Assembly: GCF_009689585.1 (NCBI RefSeq)
Contig: NZ_AP018694.1
Coordinates: forward strand, 5,075,501 to 5,139,500
Direction: 5' to 3'
DNA: 64,000 nt
Source: Aquipluma nitroreducens
Lineage (GTDB): Bacteria; Bacteroidota; Bacteroidia; Bacteroidales; Prolixibacteraceae
Part shown: positions 23,674 through 33,986 of the stretch, piece by piece
Layout: each line of letters opens with the position of its first letter
How positions within the stretch are numbered: position 1 is the first letter of the stretch
Translations under genes and position numbers: made by a program
Notes under the pieces: generated by a model
What the model saw: the letters and a program-made list of their open reading frames with translations, nothing else
Told to the model about the DNA's origin: nothing
Database searches by the model: none

Positions 23674-26600
23674 TTATTCGGCAGCCGAATAATCAGCAGC
23701 AGCCAATCGTTTGTAGCCGTTGTATCTCCATTTTGCATTTTCTTCGGCAGCAGCAAACAGTTCTTCGGCCACTTCAGGGAATGCTTTTTTGAGTGAAGTA
23801 TAACGTACCTCGCCATTCAGGAAGTTCTGGAATTTCGACCAGTCAGGAGCATTTGAGTCCAAAACCATTGGGTTCTTTCCTTCTTCTTCCAACAATGGAT
23901 TGTGACGGTATAAGTGCCAGTAACCACACTCAACAGCCAGTTTTTCTTCCTGCTGTGTGCGACCCATCGAAGCCCTTAATCCGTGGTTGATACATGGAGA
24001 ATAAGCGATGATCAATGATGGTCCAGGGTAAGCTTCGGCTTCGCGGATTGCTTTCAGGTATTGAGCCTGATTAGCACCCATTGCAACCTGAGCTACATAA
24101 ACATATCCGTACGACATGGCCATAACGCCAAGGTCTTTTTTGCGGATGCGTTTTCCGGAAGCGGCAAATTTTGCAACAGCGCCAACCGGAGTCGATTTCG
24201 AAGCCTGACCTCCGGTGTTTGAATACACTTCGGTATCCATAACCAGAACGTTAACATCAGCGCCTGAAGCTAATACGTGATCCAAACCACCGTAGCCGAT
24301 ATCGTAAGCCCAGCCGTCGCCACCGAAGATCCATTGCGATTTTTTAACCAGGTACTGTTTCAGTCCCATGATTTCTTTCGCATAAACAGCAGTGCTTCCG
24401 GCCAAAACTTCTTTAACTTTTGCTGAAACTTCGCCAGTTGTTTCGCCGTTCATTTTATTTTCGATCCATGCAGTAAATGCTGCTTTTTCAGCTTCAGTTG
24501 CACCATCGGCAATGGCAGCTTTCATGATCATTTCGATGCGGTCGCGTTGTGCAGCAACACCTTCAGCCATACCAAAGCCGTATTCAGCATTGTCTTCGAA
24601 CAATGAGTTTGCCCATGAAACGCCCTGTCCGCTTTCTTTGTGTTTGCAATATGGAGTTGAAGGAGCCGATCCGCCATAGATTGATGAACATCCGGTTGCA
24701 TTCGAAACCATCATGCGCTCACCAAATAACTGGGTAATCAGTTTAATGTATGGAGTTTCGCCGCAACCAGCACAAGCTCCCGAGAACTCGAATAATGGTT
24801 GTGCAAACTGTGAGTTTTTAACCGATTTATTTTTCTCAACAATCTTTTCCTTGTATGTTACCTTTGAATCCATGTGATTCCAGCGAGAAATTTCAGCTTC
24901 CTGAGTTCCCAGTGGCTGCATTACCAAAGCTTTTTCTTTTGATGGACAAACATCGGCACAGTTACCGCAACCAGTACAGTCGAGAACACTAACCTGTATT
25001 TTGAACTTCAAGCCAGGGAATTGTTTGTTTGGCACAGCCTGGATGGTTTGCGTGCCCGCTGGCAATGAAGCCAATTCTTCTTCATCAATCAGGAATGGAC
25101 GGATTGCAGCGTGAGGACAAACGTAAGCACACTGGTTACACTGAATACAGTTTTCAGCTTGCCATTCAGGAACATTTACAGCAATACCACGTTTTTCGTA
25201 AGCTGCGGTTCCCGACTCGAAAGTTCCGTCTTCAGTGCCATTAAATGTGCTAACCGGAAGTGAATCTCCTTCTTGTGCATTGATTACATCAACAAGATTT
25301 TTGATATATGCCGGACGATTGATGCTATCTCCATCTGAAGTCAGAACGATGTTTTTCCAATCAGCAGGCACTTCAATTTTCACCACATTGTTTCCGCCGG
25401 CTTCAACAGCAGCGTAGTTCATGTTGATTACTTTTTCGCCCATTTTGCCATACGATTTCACGATAGCTTTCTTCATATGCTCAACGGCCAGTTCGTAAGG
25501 AATTACTTCAGTAATTTTGAAGAATGCCGATTGCATAATGGTATTGGTACGCGATCCTAAACCAATTTCTTCACCCAGTTTTGTACCGTTGATGATGTAG
25601 AAGTTAATTTCATTTTCTGCCAAATACTTTTTCATAGTATCAGGAAGCCTTTTCTTCGTTTCTTCTTCATCCCAAATTGAATTTAGAAGGAATGAACCAC
25701 CTTTTTTTAAGCCTTTTAGTACATCGTAAAGGTTAATGTATGCCGGAACGTGGCAGGCCACAAAGTCAGGAGTATTTACCAAATATGGTGAGCGGATTGG
25801 TACATTACCAAAACGAAGGTGAGATGAAGTAAATCCGCCTGATTTTTTAGAGTCGTAAGCAAAGTAAGCCTGGCAATATTTGTCGGTAGCTTCACCAATA
25901 ATTTTGATCGAGTTTTTGTTGGCACCAACAGTACCATCAGAACCTAAACCGTAGAATTTGGCTTCGTAAGTTCCGGCAGGGGCAACATTCACTTCACCAT
26001 TCATCGGAAGCGATTTGAAAGTCACGTCATCAACAATACCGATGGTGAACTGGTTTTTAGGTTCGTTCAGTTCAAGGTTTTCGTAAACTGCTAAAATCTG
26101 AGCTGGAGTAGTGTCTTTTGATCCTAATCCGAAACGACCGCCAACGATAAGTGGGGCATTTTGTTTTCCCTGGAAAAGTTCACAAACGTCCAGATACAAT
26201 GGTTCTCCGTTTGCTCCAGGTTCTTTGGTGCGGTCGAGTACAGCAATACGTTTTACCGATTTTGGTAATACGTTCATGAAATATTTAGCTGAGAACGGAC
26301 GGTAAAGGTGAACAGACAATAAACCTACTTTTTTGCCTTTTGCTGCAAGGTAATCAATTACTTCGCGGGTGGTTTCGGTAACCGAACCCATGGCGATAAT
26401 GATGTTTTCAGCATCAGCAGCGCCATAATAATCGAATGGGTGATATTCGCGTCCGGTAATTTTTTTGATTTCCTGCATGTAATTTTCCACGATATCAGGA
26501 ACTGCATCGTAGAAACGGTTCGAAGCTTCCCGGGCCTGGAAGAAAATATCAGGATTCTGGGCAGTACCGCGGGTTACAGGATGTTCCGGATTTAATGCTT

Positions 26601-27222
26601 TGTCTCTGAATTCCTGAATCAGGTTCATGTCAATCAATGGAAGCATATCTTCTTGCGAAATAACTTCGATTTTCTGAATTTCGTGTGATGTGCGGAATCC
26701 GTCGAAGAAAGCCATGAATGGAACACGCGATTTTAAGGTTGCAAGGTGAGCAACACCAGCCAGGTCCATTTCTTCCTGAACCGATCCGGCGGCTAACATA
26801 GCAAATCCAGTCTGACGGGCAGAATATACGTCGCTGTGATCACCAAAGATTGATAAAGCGTGACCAGCAAGGGCGCGGGCACTGATATGGAATACGGTTG
26901 GAAGTAATTCGCCCGCAATTTTGTACATATTTGGAATCATCAGCAACAAACCCTGTGAAGCAGTGTATGTCGATGTCAATGCTCCCGATTGTAAAGCTCC
27001 GTGAACAGCACCAGCAGCTCCACCTTCGCTTTGCATTTCGGCTAAACGAACTGGACGACCAAAAATGTTGGTTCTTCCGTTTGCTGCCCATTCGTCAACA
27101 TATTCGGCCATGGTTGATGATGGCGTAATTGGGTAGATACATGCTACCTCGCTAAACATGTAACTGATATGCGCTGCGGCATAATTTCCGTCACATGTAA
27201 TGAACTTCTTTTTGTTTGCCAT
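23674..27222 (-). CDS. nifJ: Pyruvate:ferredoxin (flavodoxin) oxidoreductase
   Basis: 1182-residue single-chain PFOR that oxidises pyruvate with CoA to acetyl-CoA and CO2, passing electrons to ferredoxin or flavodoxin; a cytoplasmic hallmark of anaerobic metabolism. Domains in order: pyruvate-binding N-terminal domain (ITPSSTMAEYVDEW, TASQGLLLMIPNMYKIAG), CoA-contact and gamma-like domains, a two-[4Fe-4S] ferredoxin domain near residues 690-760 (CIQCNQCAYVCP and CTGCGNCADVCP), and the TPP domain (FSGACAGCGETPY, GGDGWAYDIGYGGLDHV, MDTEVYSNTGGQ). All four TPP-domain cysteine positions look conserved. Length is normal. It is preceded by the AAA ATPase gene by 55 bases and ends in a clear terminator. 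Confidence 0.98.
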   Translation of the reverse strand: MANKKKFITCDGNYAAAHISYMFSEVACIYPITPSSTMAEYVDEWAANGRTNIFGRPVRLAEMQSEGGAAGAVHGALQSGALTSTYTASQGLLLMIPNMYKIAGELLPTVFHISARALAGHALSIFGDHSDVYSARQTGFAMLAAGSVQEEMDLAGVAHLATLKSRVPFMAFFDGFRTSHEIQKIEVISQEDMLPLIDMNLIQEFRDKALNPEHPVTRGTAQNPDIFFQAREASNRFYDAVPDIVENYMQEIKKITGREYHPFDYYGAADAENIIIAMGSVTETTREVIDYLAAKGKKVGLLSVHLYRPFSAKYFMNVLPKSVKRIAVLDRTKEPGANGEPLYLDVCELFQGKQNAPLIVGGRFGLGSKDTTPAQILAVYENLELNEPKNQFTIGIVDDVTFKSLPMNGEVNVAPAGTYEAKFYGLGSDGTVGANKNSIKIIGEATDKYCQAYFAYDSKKSGGFTSSHLRFGNVPIRSPYLVNTPDFVACHVPAYINLYDVLKGLKKGGSFLLNSIWDEEETKKRLPDTMKKYLAENEINFYIINGTKLGEEIGLGSRTNTIMQSAFFKITEVIPYELAVEHMKKAIVKSYGKMGEKVINMNYAAVEAGGNNVVKIEVPADWKNIVLTSDGDSINRPAYIKNLVDVINAQEGDSLPVSTFNGTEDGTFESGTAAYEKRGIAVNVPEWQAENCIQCNQCAYVCPHAAIRPFLIDEEELASLPAGTQTIQAVPNKQFPGLKFKIQVSVLDCTGCGNCADVCPSKEKALVMQPLGTQEAEISRWNHMDSKVTYKEKIVEKNKSVKNSQFAQPLFEFSGACAGCGETPYIKLITQLFGERMMVSNATGCSSIYGGSAPSTPYCKHKESGQGVSWANSLFEDNAEYGFGMAEGVAAQRDRIEMIMKAAIADGATEAEKAAFTAWIENKMNGETTGEVSAKVKEVLAGSTAVYAKEIMGLKQYLVKKSQWIFGGDGWAYDIGYGGLDHVLASGADVNVLVMDTEVYSNTGGQASKSTPVGAVAKFAASGKRIRKKDLGVMAMSYGYVYVAQVAMGANQAQYLKAIREAEAYPGPSLIIAYSPCINHGLRASMGRTQQEEKLAVECGYWHLYRHNPLLEEEGKNPMVLDSNAPDWSKFQNFLNGEVRYTSLKKAFPEVAEELFAAAEENAKWRYNGYKRLAAADYSAAE

Positions 27223-27277
27223 TTTTGAAAATTTTAATTCGTGTTTTATTTTATTTTTTATCTGTTAATATTTCTGA

Positions 27278-28456
27278 CTAATATAAAAAGCCAAAGAGCC
27301 ACAACGGAATAACATCTCCTTTTCCAATTTCAATCATATCGGCTGCCGCGAAACATCCGTTTTCAGCTGGTAATGTATATTTCCCGCCAACGCTGAAGTG
27401 AATGTGATCATTCACTTTAAAATCGGCTTTTTCCGAACTTTTTATTCGATTTTTGTATCCTACCTGATTGTAAAAGAACGTTTTTCGGAGTGTTTTGCTG
27501 TTAATGTTTACCTCATCAATGGCATACATCAGATTGGTGTTATGCAAATAAACAAGATCTGGTTTCTTAATTTCATCTTCATTACCATTCGAGAACAGCA
27601 TATTGATAATTCGGGCATTTTTCATGTACCTCAGGTAATTCATGATGGTTGCCCTTGAGGTTTGAACATCGGCACTTAATTTACTTACATTTGGTGAAAA
27701 GGGAACCTGGCTGGCAATAATCTGTAATAACTTTCTAAGTTTTGGCAGGTATTGTAAGTCAATTTGATTGAGATATGTAACGTCGATTTCGAGTGCCAGA
27801 TTGATGTGTTTAAGAAGCGTTTCGCTGTAAAAACCTTTGTTATCGAGAAAATAGGGGTAGAAACCATCTTTCAGATAATCGTTGAAATAAGCCAGTGGTT
27901 TAACTTCCTGAACGATTTCCTGGGCAATACTGATGTGATTGGTTAATATTTCCTGAAGGGAATACCTCCTGAAATTCAGATTCGATTGATAATTCAAATA
28001 CTCCCTGAATGAAAGACCTTCAAGGTGATATATTTTGGCAATGTCAATTAATTCATTATTTCCTTCCAGCACGCGAAGAACAGGAGAGGCTGAGAATATT
28101 ATTTTCAGTTCAGGGAAATTATCATAGCAGGTTCTTAATTCAGAAGCCCATTCCGGATATTTGTGAATCTGGTCAAAAACAAGAGTCTTTCCACCGGTTT
28201 TATAAAATTCGTCAACAAACGAAACGATCTTGCGTTTGGTGAAGTAGAAATTATTCAGGTTTACATAGAGACAGCTTTTGTCATTCAAATACCGTTCTTT
28301 CACAACATTAAGTAGGAATGTTGTTTTTCCGACTCCCCGAAATCCTTTGATCCCGATGATCCGGTCATCCCAGTTTATATCATCCATAAGTTCTCTTCGG
28401 ATGGTACTTAGGGTTTGTTCCTGTAAAGTATTATGAATATTGACTAAACTTTGCAT
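27278..28456 (-). CDS. AAA ATPase with DUF4143-type C-terminal region
   Basis: 392 residues from the ATG at 28456 (MQSLVNIHNTL); a TTG seven codons earlier is less likely. It belongs to the archaeal-type ATPase family common in Bacteroidota: Walker A GIKGFRGVGKTTFLLNV, Walker B-like KTLVFDQIHKYPEWASEL (with His in place of the frequent E), sensor IIFSASPVLRVLEG, then the ring-nuclease-like/winged-helix C-terminal part (SRATIMNYLRYMKNARIINML). The canonical Walker B Asp is present but the next residue is Gln, so hydrolysis may be altered. The biological role of the family is unsettled. Confidence 0.85.
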   Translation of the reverse strand: MQSLVNIHNTLQEQTLSTIRRELMDDINWDDRIIGIKGFRGVGKTTFLLNVVKERYLNDKSCLYVNLNNFYFTKRKIVSFVDEFYKTGGKTLVFDQIHKYPEWASELRTCYDNFPELKIIFSASPVLRVLEGNNELIDIAKIYHLEGLSFREYLNYQSNLNFRRYSLQEILTNHISIAQEIVQEVKPLAYFNDYLKDGFYPYFLDNKGFYSETLLKHINLALEIDVTYLNQIDLQYLPKLRKLLQIIASQVPFSPNVSKLSADVQTSRATIMNYLRYMKNARIINMLFSNGNEDEIKKPDLVYLHNTNLMYAIDEVNINSKTLRKTFFYNQVGYKNRIKSSEKADFKVNDHIHFSVGGKYTLPAENGCFAAADMIEIGKGDVIPLWLFGFLY

Positions 28457-28702
28457 GTGCAGAAATTTATGCAACAAATCTAATCATTGTTTTCAGTAAA
28501 TTGTAATCCGTAGATAGCAAAATCAATTTAAAAATGTAATTTAGATTTGTTAAAAATAGCAATTCATTGCAATGTATGGTTCGTAATTATATTAAGTTCG
28601 TGTCTGTTGCCTGAATAATCTAAGGTCTGGATTTGGGAATTGTGGAGTTGACTTGTTGTGGAGTTACCAAATTGAGTAATTTTATGCCGTAAATTTTCCC
28701 CG

Positions 28703-30694
28703 ATGGTAAAACAAAAGCCTGAGTTATTAGCTCCAGTTGGCAATATTGAATCTTTTTACGCTGCTCTGAATGCCGGAGCTGATGCTGTTTATCTGGGTCT
28801 TCAGGAATTTAATGCCCGCGGACGTGCAAGCAATTTTACCCGACAACTGCTTCAGTTGGCTGTTCTGAAAGCTCGCGAGAAAAATGTAAAAATATATGTC
28901 ACGCTGAATGTGCTGATTAAGAATCGGGAACTTGATCAATTGATTGATGCACTTGCTTTTCTTGACGCGGTAAAAGTGAATGGTGTGATCATTCAGGATT
29001 GGGGAACTTATTATATTGCTCGAAAGTATTTTCCGCGACTGGTATTGCATGCCAGTACTCAGATGGGAAATCACAACTCGGTTGGCGTCAATTATGGCGC
29101 CTCAAAAGGAATTGTGCGTACCGTTCTAGCCCGCGAATTAACCATGCCCGAATTGGAGGCAATTTCCCTGCAGAGTAAGGCCGAATTGGAAGTTTTTATT
29201 CATGGGGCGTTGTGTTATTCTTTTTCAGGAATGTGCCTGTTTAGCAGCTATTCCGGAGGACAAGGTGCCAATCGTGGAATTTGTAAGCAAAGTTGCCGCC
29301 GAATTTATCAGGATGGTGGAGAGCAACATGCTCTTTTTAGCCTGAAAGACAATCAGCAAATTGAAAATCTTCAGAAATTAATGCAATTGGGTATTCGCTC
29401 CCTCAAAATTGAAGGTCGTATGAAATCGGCTGATTACGTTTACCAGGTTTGCAAAGCCTACCGAATGGCGATCGATGATCAGAATAATATTGGAATTGCA
29501 GCGCAAATGCTCGAGTTGGATATGGGGCGTGAAAAGACAAGCTGGTTTTTAGGTGGAAATGTAAGCGATGGAATTACTGACGACCCTTCGATTGGTATCC
29601 ATATCGGGCAGATTACTGACGTTAGCAGGAAAACTATTTCGTTTACCAGTTCGGAGAAGCTGGCTGAAGGTTATCGTATTCGGGTTCGAAATGCGAATGA
29701 CGACGAGCAATTGTACCTGAAGATTGAGAATTTCAGTCAAAATGGGAATGTATATCAGGTTTCAGCGGATTTATTCGGAAAGATAACCAAAGGCGATGAT
29801 GTACTGCTGGTTCGGGTAAAAACTCAGAGTTTTTCATCCAGGTTGGGAAATGTAAATTCACTTCCGGAGCTAAAAAAAATACCGCTAAAAAAACAGGAGA
29901 TTCGAAAAGGACTCCAAATTGAGGGAGGCAAACAGCAAAAGCCAATGCTGCTGGTCAGGATTGGAAGTCCGGCGTGGTTGCCCAAATTACGTTTCGACGA
30001 TTACGATGCGGTAATTCTTTCCTATAAACGATCCGATTGGGAAAAATTCGACCCAAATTCTACCGTTCATCAGCAAAATAGACAAAAGATTCGGATTGAG
30101 CTTCCTAAGTTTATTTCAGAGAAGCATCTTGATTTTTATCGAAAACTTGCCGTGAAATTGGTCGCATCTGGATTCAACCACTTTTTCATCAGTCAGTTAT
30201 CACAAAAAATGTTACTTCCTTCAGGAGCGAAAGTGAGTTGTAACGAAAATGTGTATGTTTTGAATGATGCTTCAGCGCGAATGTTGGATGAAGAAAAAAT
30301 TGCCGAGTTTACCTATCCGCTTGAAAATGATGTGGATAATTTGCTGTCGATGAGCAACAAGCAAGGAATTGTGCCGCTGTATTTTTATCCTGAATTGTTT
30401 TATTCCAGAATGCCGGTAAAAATTAATCAGGAAAGTAATTTGTTTGCCGATGAAACCAATAAGAAATTCAGAATCTCTGTAAAAGACGGGATAACCATTG
30501 TTCATCCATCCATTCCAGTGGCATTATTCCATTATCGGAAACAATTGGAAAAGAACGGGTTTAATCGGTTTTTAATCGACTATTCCGGTGAACCGATGAC
30601 TGCCAATGTGGTTAAGCGTATCCTGAAAAAGTTTCTCGATTCGGAAGCTGTTCAGCCTTCTACAAATTTCAACTTCAAATTGGGACTAAAATAA
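28703..30694 (+). CDS. U32-family peptidase / RlhA-like protein
   Basis: 663-residue U32 (collagenase-like) family protein. The N-terminal half has the family layout: ELLAPVGNIESFYAALNAGADAVYLGLQEFNAR, HASTQMGNHN, and the signature EVFIHGALCYSFSGMCLFSS, followed by GICKQSCRRIY and LKIEGRMKSADYVYQVCKAYR. Cysteines in this stretch match the Fe-S ligands proposed for the hydroxylating members (RlhA acts on 23S rRNA C2501, with several U32 paralogues needing prephenate). A C-terminal extension (residues ~380-663) is present as in the large YhbU/RlhA branch. rRNA hydroxylation is a plausible but unproven role; peptidase activity is doubtful. Confidence 0.9.
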   Translation: MVKQKPELLAPVGNIESFYAALNAGADAVYLGLQEFNARGRASNFTRQLLQLAVLKAREKNVKIYVTLNVLIKNRELDQLIDALAFLDAVKVNGVIIQDWGTYYIARKYFPRLVLHASTQMGNHNSVGVNYGASKGIVRTVLARELTMPELEAISLQSKAELEVFIHGALCYSFSGMCLFSSYSGGQGANRGICKQSCRRIYQDGGEQHALFSLKDNQQIENLQKLMQLGIRSLKIEGRMKSADYVYQVCKAYRMAIDDQNNIGIAAQMLELDMGREKTSWFLGGNVSDGITDDPSIGIHIGQITDVSRKTISFTSSEKLAEGYRIRVRNANDDEQLYLKIENFSQNGNVYQVSADLFGKITKGDDVLLVRVKTQSFSSRLGNVNSLPELKKIPLKKQEIRKGLQIEGGKQQKPMLLVRIGSPAWLPKLRFDDYDAVILSYKRSDWEKFDPNSTVHQQNRQKIRIELPKFISEKHLDFYRKLAVKLVASGFNHFFISQLSQKMLLPSGAKVSCNENVYVLNDASARMLDEEKIAEFTYPLENDVDNLLSMSNKQGIVPLYFYPELFYSRMPVKINQESNLFADETNKKFRISVKDGITIVHPSIPVALFHYRKQLEKNGFNRFLIDYSGEPMTANVVKRILKKFLDSEAVQPSTNFNFKLGLK

Positions 30695-30724
30695 AAAAGA
30701 GAGCTTTGGGGCTCTCTTTTTGTA
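30695..30724. terminator. Bidirectional terminator between U32 gene and rho
   Basis: AAAAGAGAGC (30695-30704) pairs with GCTCTCTTTT (30711-30720), with a 6-base loop and T- and A-runs on both sides. It serves two convergent genes. Confidence 0.88.
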
Positions 30725-30741
30725 TGTATCAGTAGATCTGT

Positions 30742-32646
30742 TTATTGATCGTTCATCGAAATCAGGAATTCTTCAATTGAATCGCTTCTCATGATTCTAG
30801 TTTTGATAAATTCCATGGCCTCAATAGAGTTCATGTCGCTGAGGAAGTTGCGTAAAATATAGGTTTTGTCGAGCATATTTTTGTTCATCAGCAAATCTTC
30901 GCGACGGGTGCTTGAAGAAGTAATATCCACGGCTGGGAAAATTCGTTTGTTCGATAATTTGCGGTCGAGTTGTAACTCCATATTACCTGTTCCTTTGAAT
31001 TCTTCGAAGATTACTTCGTCCATTTTAGATCCGGTATCGATCAGTGCAGTTGCAATAATTGTCAGCGATCCGCCTTCTTCGATGTTACGGGCAGCTCCAA
31101 AGAAACGTTTTGGTTTGTGTAATGCGTTGGCGTCAACACCACCCGATAATACTTTTCCTGAGGCTGGTGCAACCGTATTGTAAGCACGGGCTAAACGTGT
31201 GATGGAATCGAGTAAGATTACAACATCGTGTCCACATTCAACCAGGCGTTTGGCTTTTTCGAGTACCATACCGGCAACACGCACGTGACGCTCAGCTGGC
31301 TCGTCAAATGTTGATGAAATAACTTCCGCATTTACGTGGCGGGCCATATCGGTTACCTCTTCCGGACGCTCGTCAATCAGCAAAACCATCATGTAAACTT
31401 CAGGATTGTTGGCTGCAATTGCATTGGCTATTTCCTTAAGCAATACAGTTTTACCTGTTTTTGGTTGTGCCACAATCAAACCACGCTGTCCTTTCCCGAT
31501 AGGCGCAAAAAGGTCAACGATTCGTGTTGAAAGGTTGTCGTGGCCGTTTCCGGTCAGATTGAATTTTTCGTTTGGAAATAAAGGAGTTAAATGTTCAAAA
31601 GGCACCCGATCTCTGATGTAATCGGGAGTTCTTCCGTTAATTTCAATTACTTTGATCAGCGGGAAATATTTCTCACCTTCTTTCGGCGGACGAATAGTTC
31701 CGGTAACCGTATCACCAGTTTTCAAACCAAACAGCTTGATCTGAGATTGTGAGACGTAAATATCATCTGGTGAATTCAGGTAATTAAAATCTGATGAACG
31801 AAGAAATCCATAACCATCGGCCATGATTTCCAGAGCACCGGTGTTACTTATGATTCCATCAAATTCGTATGGTTTTTCCTGATTCTGTTGCTTTTGTGGT
31901 TTTGGACCTTGATTATCGCGATTCTCCCATTTCTTTTTGTTCTGATTATCATTCCGTTTTTCGGTCAAATCATTAGGCCTGGTTTCTTCTTGAGGTAGTT
32001 GCTCTATTTTGAACTCTTGATTCGATGTTTGAACAGCCTGTTCTTCATTCGGTTCTGCAACAACGATTACCGATTCTGTTTCAATTGGATCTTCAGGAAG
32101 CAAAATTTCCTGTCTGACTTTTTGGTTTTGATTGAATTTTGGCTGTTCGTTTTGTTTTTTATTATTTTCAGGATTTTGGTTCGGATTCTGACGCTGATTC
32201 GGATTTATATTCTGTTTTGCATTCGGATTCTGATTGGGATTGTGATTCGAAGATCCGGCTTTAATGTGCTCTGTACGTGGTCTTTTTTTGATCTGAAGTT
32301 CTCTTTTGCCCTCTTTCCGTGGTTCATTTTCCGCTGAAGCAACAGTTGCCTCCAAGTCTTGTTTCTCTGCTGGCTTTTCTTCAGAAATTTCCGCTGGCTT
32401 TTCCTCCTTTTTTCTACTAAATAATTTAAAGACAGAACTTTCTTCGCGTTTTGAATTTATATCTCTCGGAGACTTTAGTTTTTTATCATCAGTTTTTTTT
32501 TCTGAAGCCAAAATAGCTTGAGTATCAAGAATTTTATAAATTAAATCTTGTTTTTTGAAGGATTCAATTTTTTTAATGTCAAGTTCTTTGGCAATTTCTT
32601 TTAAGTCAGGAAGAAGTTTTCTGCTTAATTCAATAATATCATACAT
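30742..32646 (-). CDS. rho: Transcription termination factor Rho
   Basis: 634 residues from the ATG at 32646 ([20 protein letters not shown]); the frame is open 12 codons upstream but the shorter start matches the Rho N-terminal helix bundle. Domains: Rho_N SAP-like region (residues 1-45), a large Lys/Glu then Asn/Gln-rich disordered insert (about 50-260, including runs of NPNQ-type repeats), the RNA-binding cold-shock-like domain ([24 protein letters not shown]), then the RecA-type motor with Walker [14 protein letters not shown], Walker [16 protein letters not shown] and the R-loop/Q-loop region. Catalytic residues are intact. The insert makes it ~215 residues longer than E. coli Rho, typical of Bacteroidota. 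Confidence 0.97.
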   Translation of the reverse strand: MYDIIELSRKLLPDLKEIAKELDIKKIESFKKQDLIYKILDTQAILASEKKTDDKKLKSPRDINSKREESSVFKLFSRKKEEKPAEISEEKPAEKQDLEATVASAENEPRKEGKRELQIKKRPRTEHIKAGSSNHNPNQNPNAKQNINPNQRQNPNQNPENNKKQNEQPKFNQNQKVRQEILLPEDPIETESVIVVAEPNEEQAVQTSNQEFKIEQLPQEETRPNDLTEKRNDNQNKKKWENRDNQGPKPQKQQNQEKPYEFDGIISNTGALEIMADGYGFLRSSDFNYLNSPDDIYVSQSQIKLFGLKTGDTVTGTIRPPKEGEKYFPLIKVIEINGRTPDYIRDRVPFEHLTPLFPNEKFNLTGNGHDNLSTRIVDLFAPIGKGQRGLIVAQPKTGKTVLLKEIANAIAANNPEVYMMVLLIDERPEEVTDMARHVNAEVISSTFDEPAERHVRVAGMVLEKAKRLVECGHDVVILLDSITRLARAYNTVAPASGKVLSGGVDANALHKPKRFFGAARNIEEGGSLTIIATALIDTGSKMDEVIFEEFKGTGNMELQLDRKLSNKRIFPAVDITSSSTRREDLLMNKNMLDKTYILRNFLSDMNSIEAMEFIKTRIMRSDSIEEFLISMNDQ

Positions 32647-32747
32647 AATTTTTGATTGATTTGTTAATATCCAAAAGGTCAAGTGATTAGAAAAAAGAAA
32701 AGTGGAATTGATAATTTGGATGATCGATACTTGTTCGAAATTTTTTG

Positions 32748-32778
32748 CAAGTATAGCTAAATCCTAAATTAAAGCCAA
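32748..32778 (-). promoter_or_regulatory. Putative Bacteroidota promoter of rho
   Basis: On the minus strand TTG (32776-32778), 20 bases, then TATACTTG (32748-32755), one base from the TAnnTTTG -7 consensus. A start near 32742 would give a ~95-base leader. Confidence 0.45.
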
Positions 32779-33029
32779 GTAAATGATGAAAAATCGACTT
32801 AAAAACCGGATTCTGGAATTTGAATTCATGTTTTTAGGGTAAAACTTCAAAAATTATTTTTCTTGAAAGTGTCATTCATTGGCTTATTAAAACCATTCAA
32901 GTAAAATAACGTACACTTCATATAAATTTATGGTTTAGGTTAAGTGAAAGAATTCTATATTAATTACTTTCGTCATGAATAATTCGTATTTGCCGACTTT
33001 TATTTGAGAGTGAACCTTCATAAGTTTAG
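32779..33029. other. Divergent intergenic region between rho and rpoD
   Basis: With the rho leader this is a 386-bp AT-rich stretch lacking an ORF. I see a TACTTTCG box at 32965-32972 that could be the rpoD -7 element, but no well-placed TTG; nothing else is recognisable. Confidence 0.4.
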
Positions 33030-33032
33030 ATG

Positions 33033-33893
33033 ATGAGACAGCTTAAAATTGCAAAACAGGTTACAAACAGGGAGACATTATCGCTTGATAAATACCTGCA
33101 TGAAATTGGGAAAGTTGATTTGGTAACTTCGGACGAAGAAGTTGAATTGGCCAAGAGAATAAAGAAAGGTGATAAAGATGCCTTGGAGACATTAATTAAA
33201 GCCAATTTGAGGTTTGTTGTGTCTGTAGCAAAGCAATATCAGAATCAGGGCTTAAGTTTACCTGATTTAATCAATGAAGGTAATCTCGGCCTAATTAAGG
33301 CTGCTCAGCGTTATGATGAAACTCGTGGATTTAAATTCATTTCTTATGGAGTTTGGTGGATTCGTCAAGCAATCCTTCAGGCATTAGCTGAACAAGCACG
33401 TATTGTAAGATTACCGTTAAATAAAATAGGTTCAATTACCCGGATTAATAAAACGTTTAGTCGTCTTGAGCAGGAATATCAACGGGAACCTACACCTGAA
33501 GAAGTGGCTTTTATGCTGGAGACTTCCTCTGATATTGTTGAGGACGCTTTAAAAGTATCGGCTCATCATGTTTCAATGGATGCACCGATACATGATGAAG
33601 ACGGAGGAAACATGTACGATCTTTTGTTGAATGAAGATTCTCTAAGCCCGGATAAAGGCTTGATGAAAGTATCGCTTTGCAAAGAAATTGAACGAACCTT
33701 ATCGACTCTGGGTGAGCGTGAAGCCGACGTTATTCGTTATTATTTTGGATTGAGTGGTCAACGTCAGCATACACTTGAAGAAATTGGTGACGAGTTTGGC
33801 TTGACAAGAGAACGCGTCAGACAAATAAAAGAAAAGACGATTAAAAAAATGCGAAATCATTACCGCAACAAATTACTCAGAACTTACTTGTAA
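33033..33893 (+). CDS. rpoD: Primary RNA polymerase sigma factor RpoD (Bacteroidota short type)
   Basis: 286-residue primary sigma-70 lacking region 1.1 and the non-conserved insert, as usual in Bacteroidota. Regions: 1.2/2 ([58 protein letters not shown]), 2.3-2.4 ([20 protein letters not shown]), 3 ([32 protein letters not shown]) and 4 ([35 protein letters not shown]). Two consecutive ATGs (33030, 33033) are present; MRQLKI is the family start, so I chose the second. It recognises the TTG/TAnnTTTG promoters such as that of the tRNA gene in this window. Confidence 0.97.
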   Translation: MRQLKIAKQVTNRETLSLDKYLHEIGKVDLVTSDEEVELAKRIKKGDKDALETLIKANLRFVVSVAKQYQNQGLSLPDLINEGNLGLIKAAQRYDETRGFKFISYGVWWIRQAILQALAEQARIVRLPLNKIGSITRINKTFSRLEQEYQREPTPEEVAFMLETSSDIVEDALKVSAHHVSMDAPIHDEDGGNMYDLLLNEDSLSPDKGLMKVSLCKEIERTLSTLGEREADVIRYYFGLSGQRQHTLEEIGDEFGLTRERVRQIKEKTIKKMRNHYRNKLLRTYL

Positions 33894-33900
33894 ATTCAAT

Positions 33901-33932
33901 AAAAAGCTGCTTCGGGCAGCTTTATTTTTTTT
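33901..33932 (+). terminator. Intrinsic terminator of rpoD
   Basis: AAAGCTGC (33903-33910), a TTCGG loop, and GCAGCTTT (33916-33923), followed by eight T. It begins seven bases after the stop codon. Confidence 0.9.
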
Positions 33933-33986
33933 GTAGATATTCGATAAAAAGGATAAAATCTTACATTTGGAATAAAATTGTTACTT

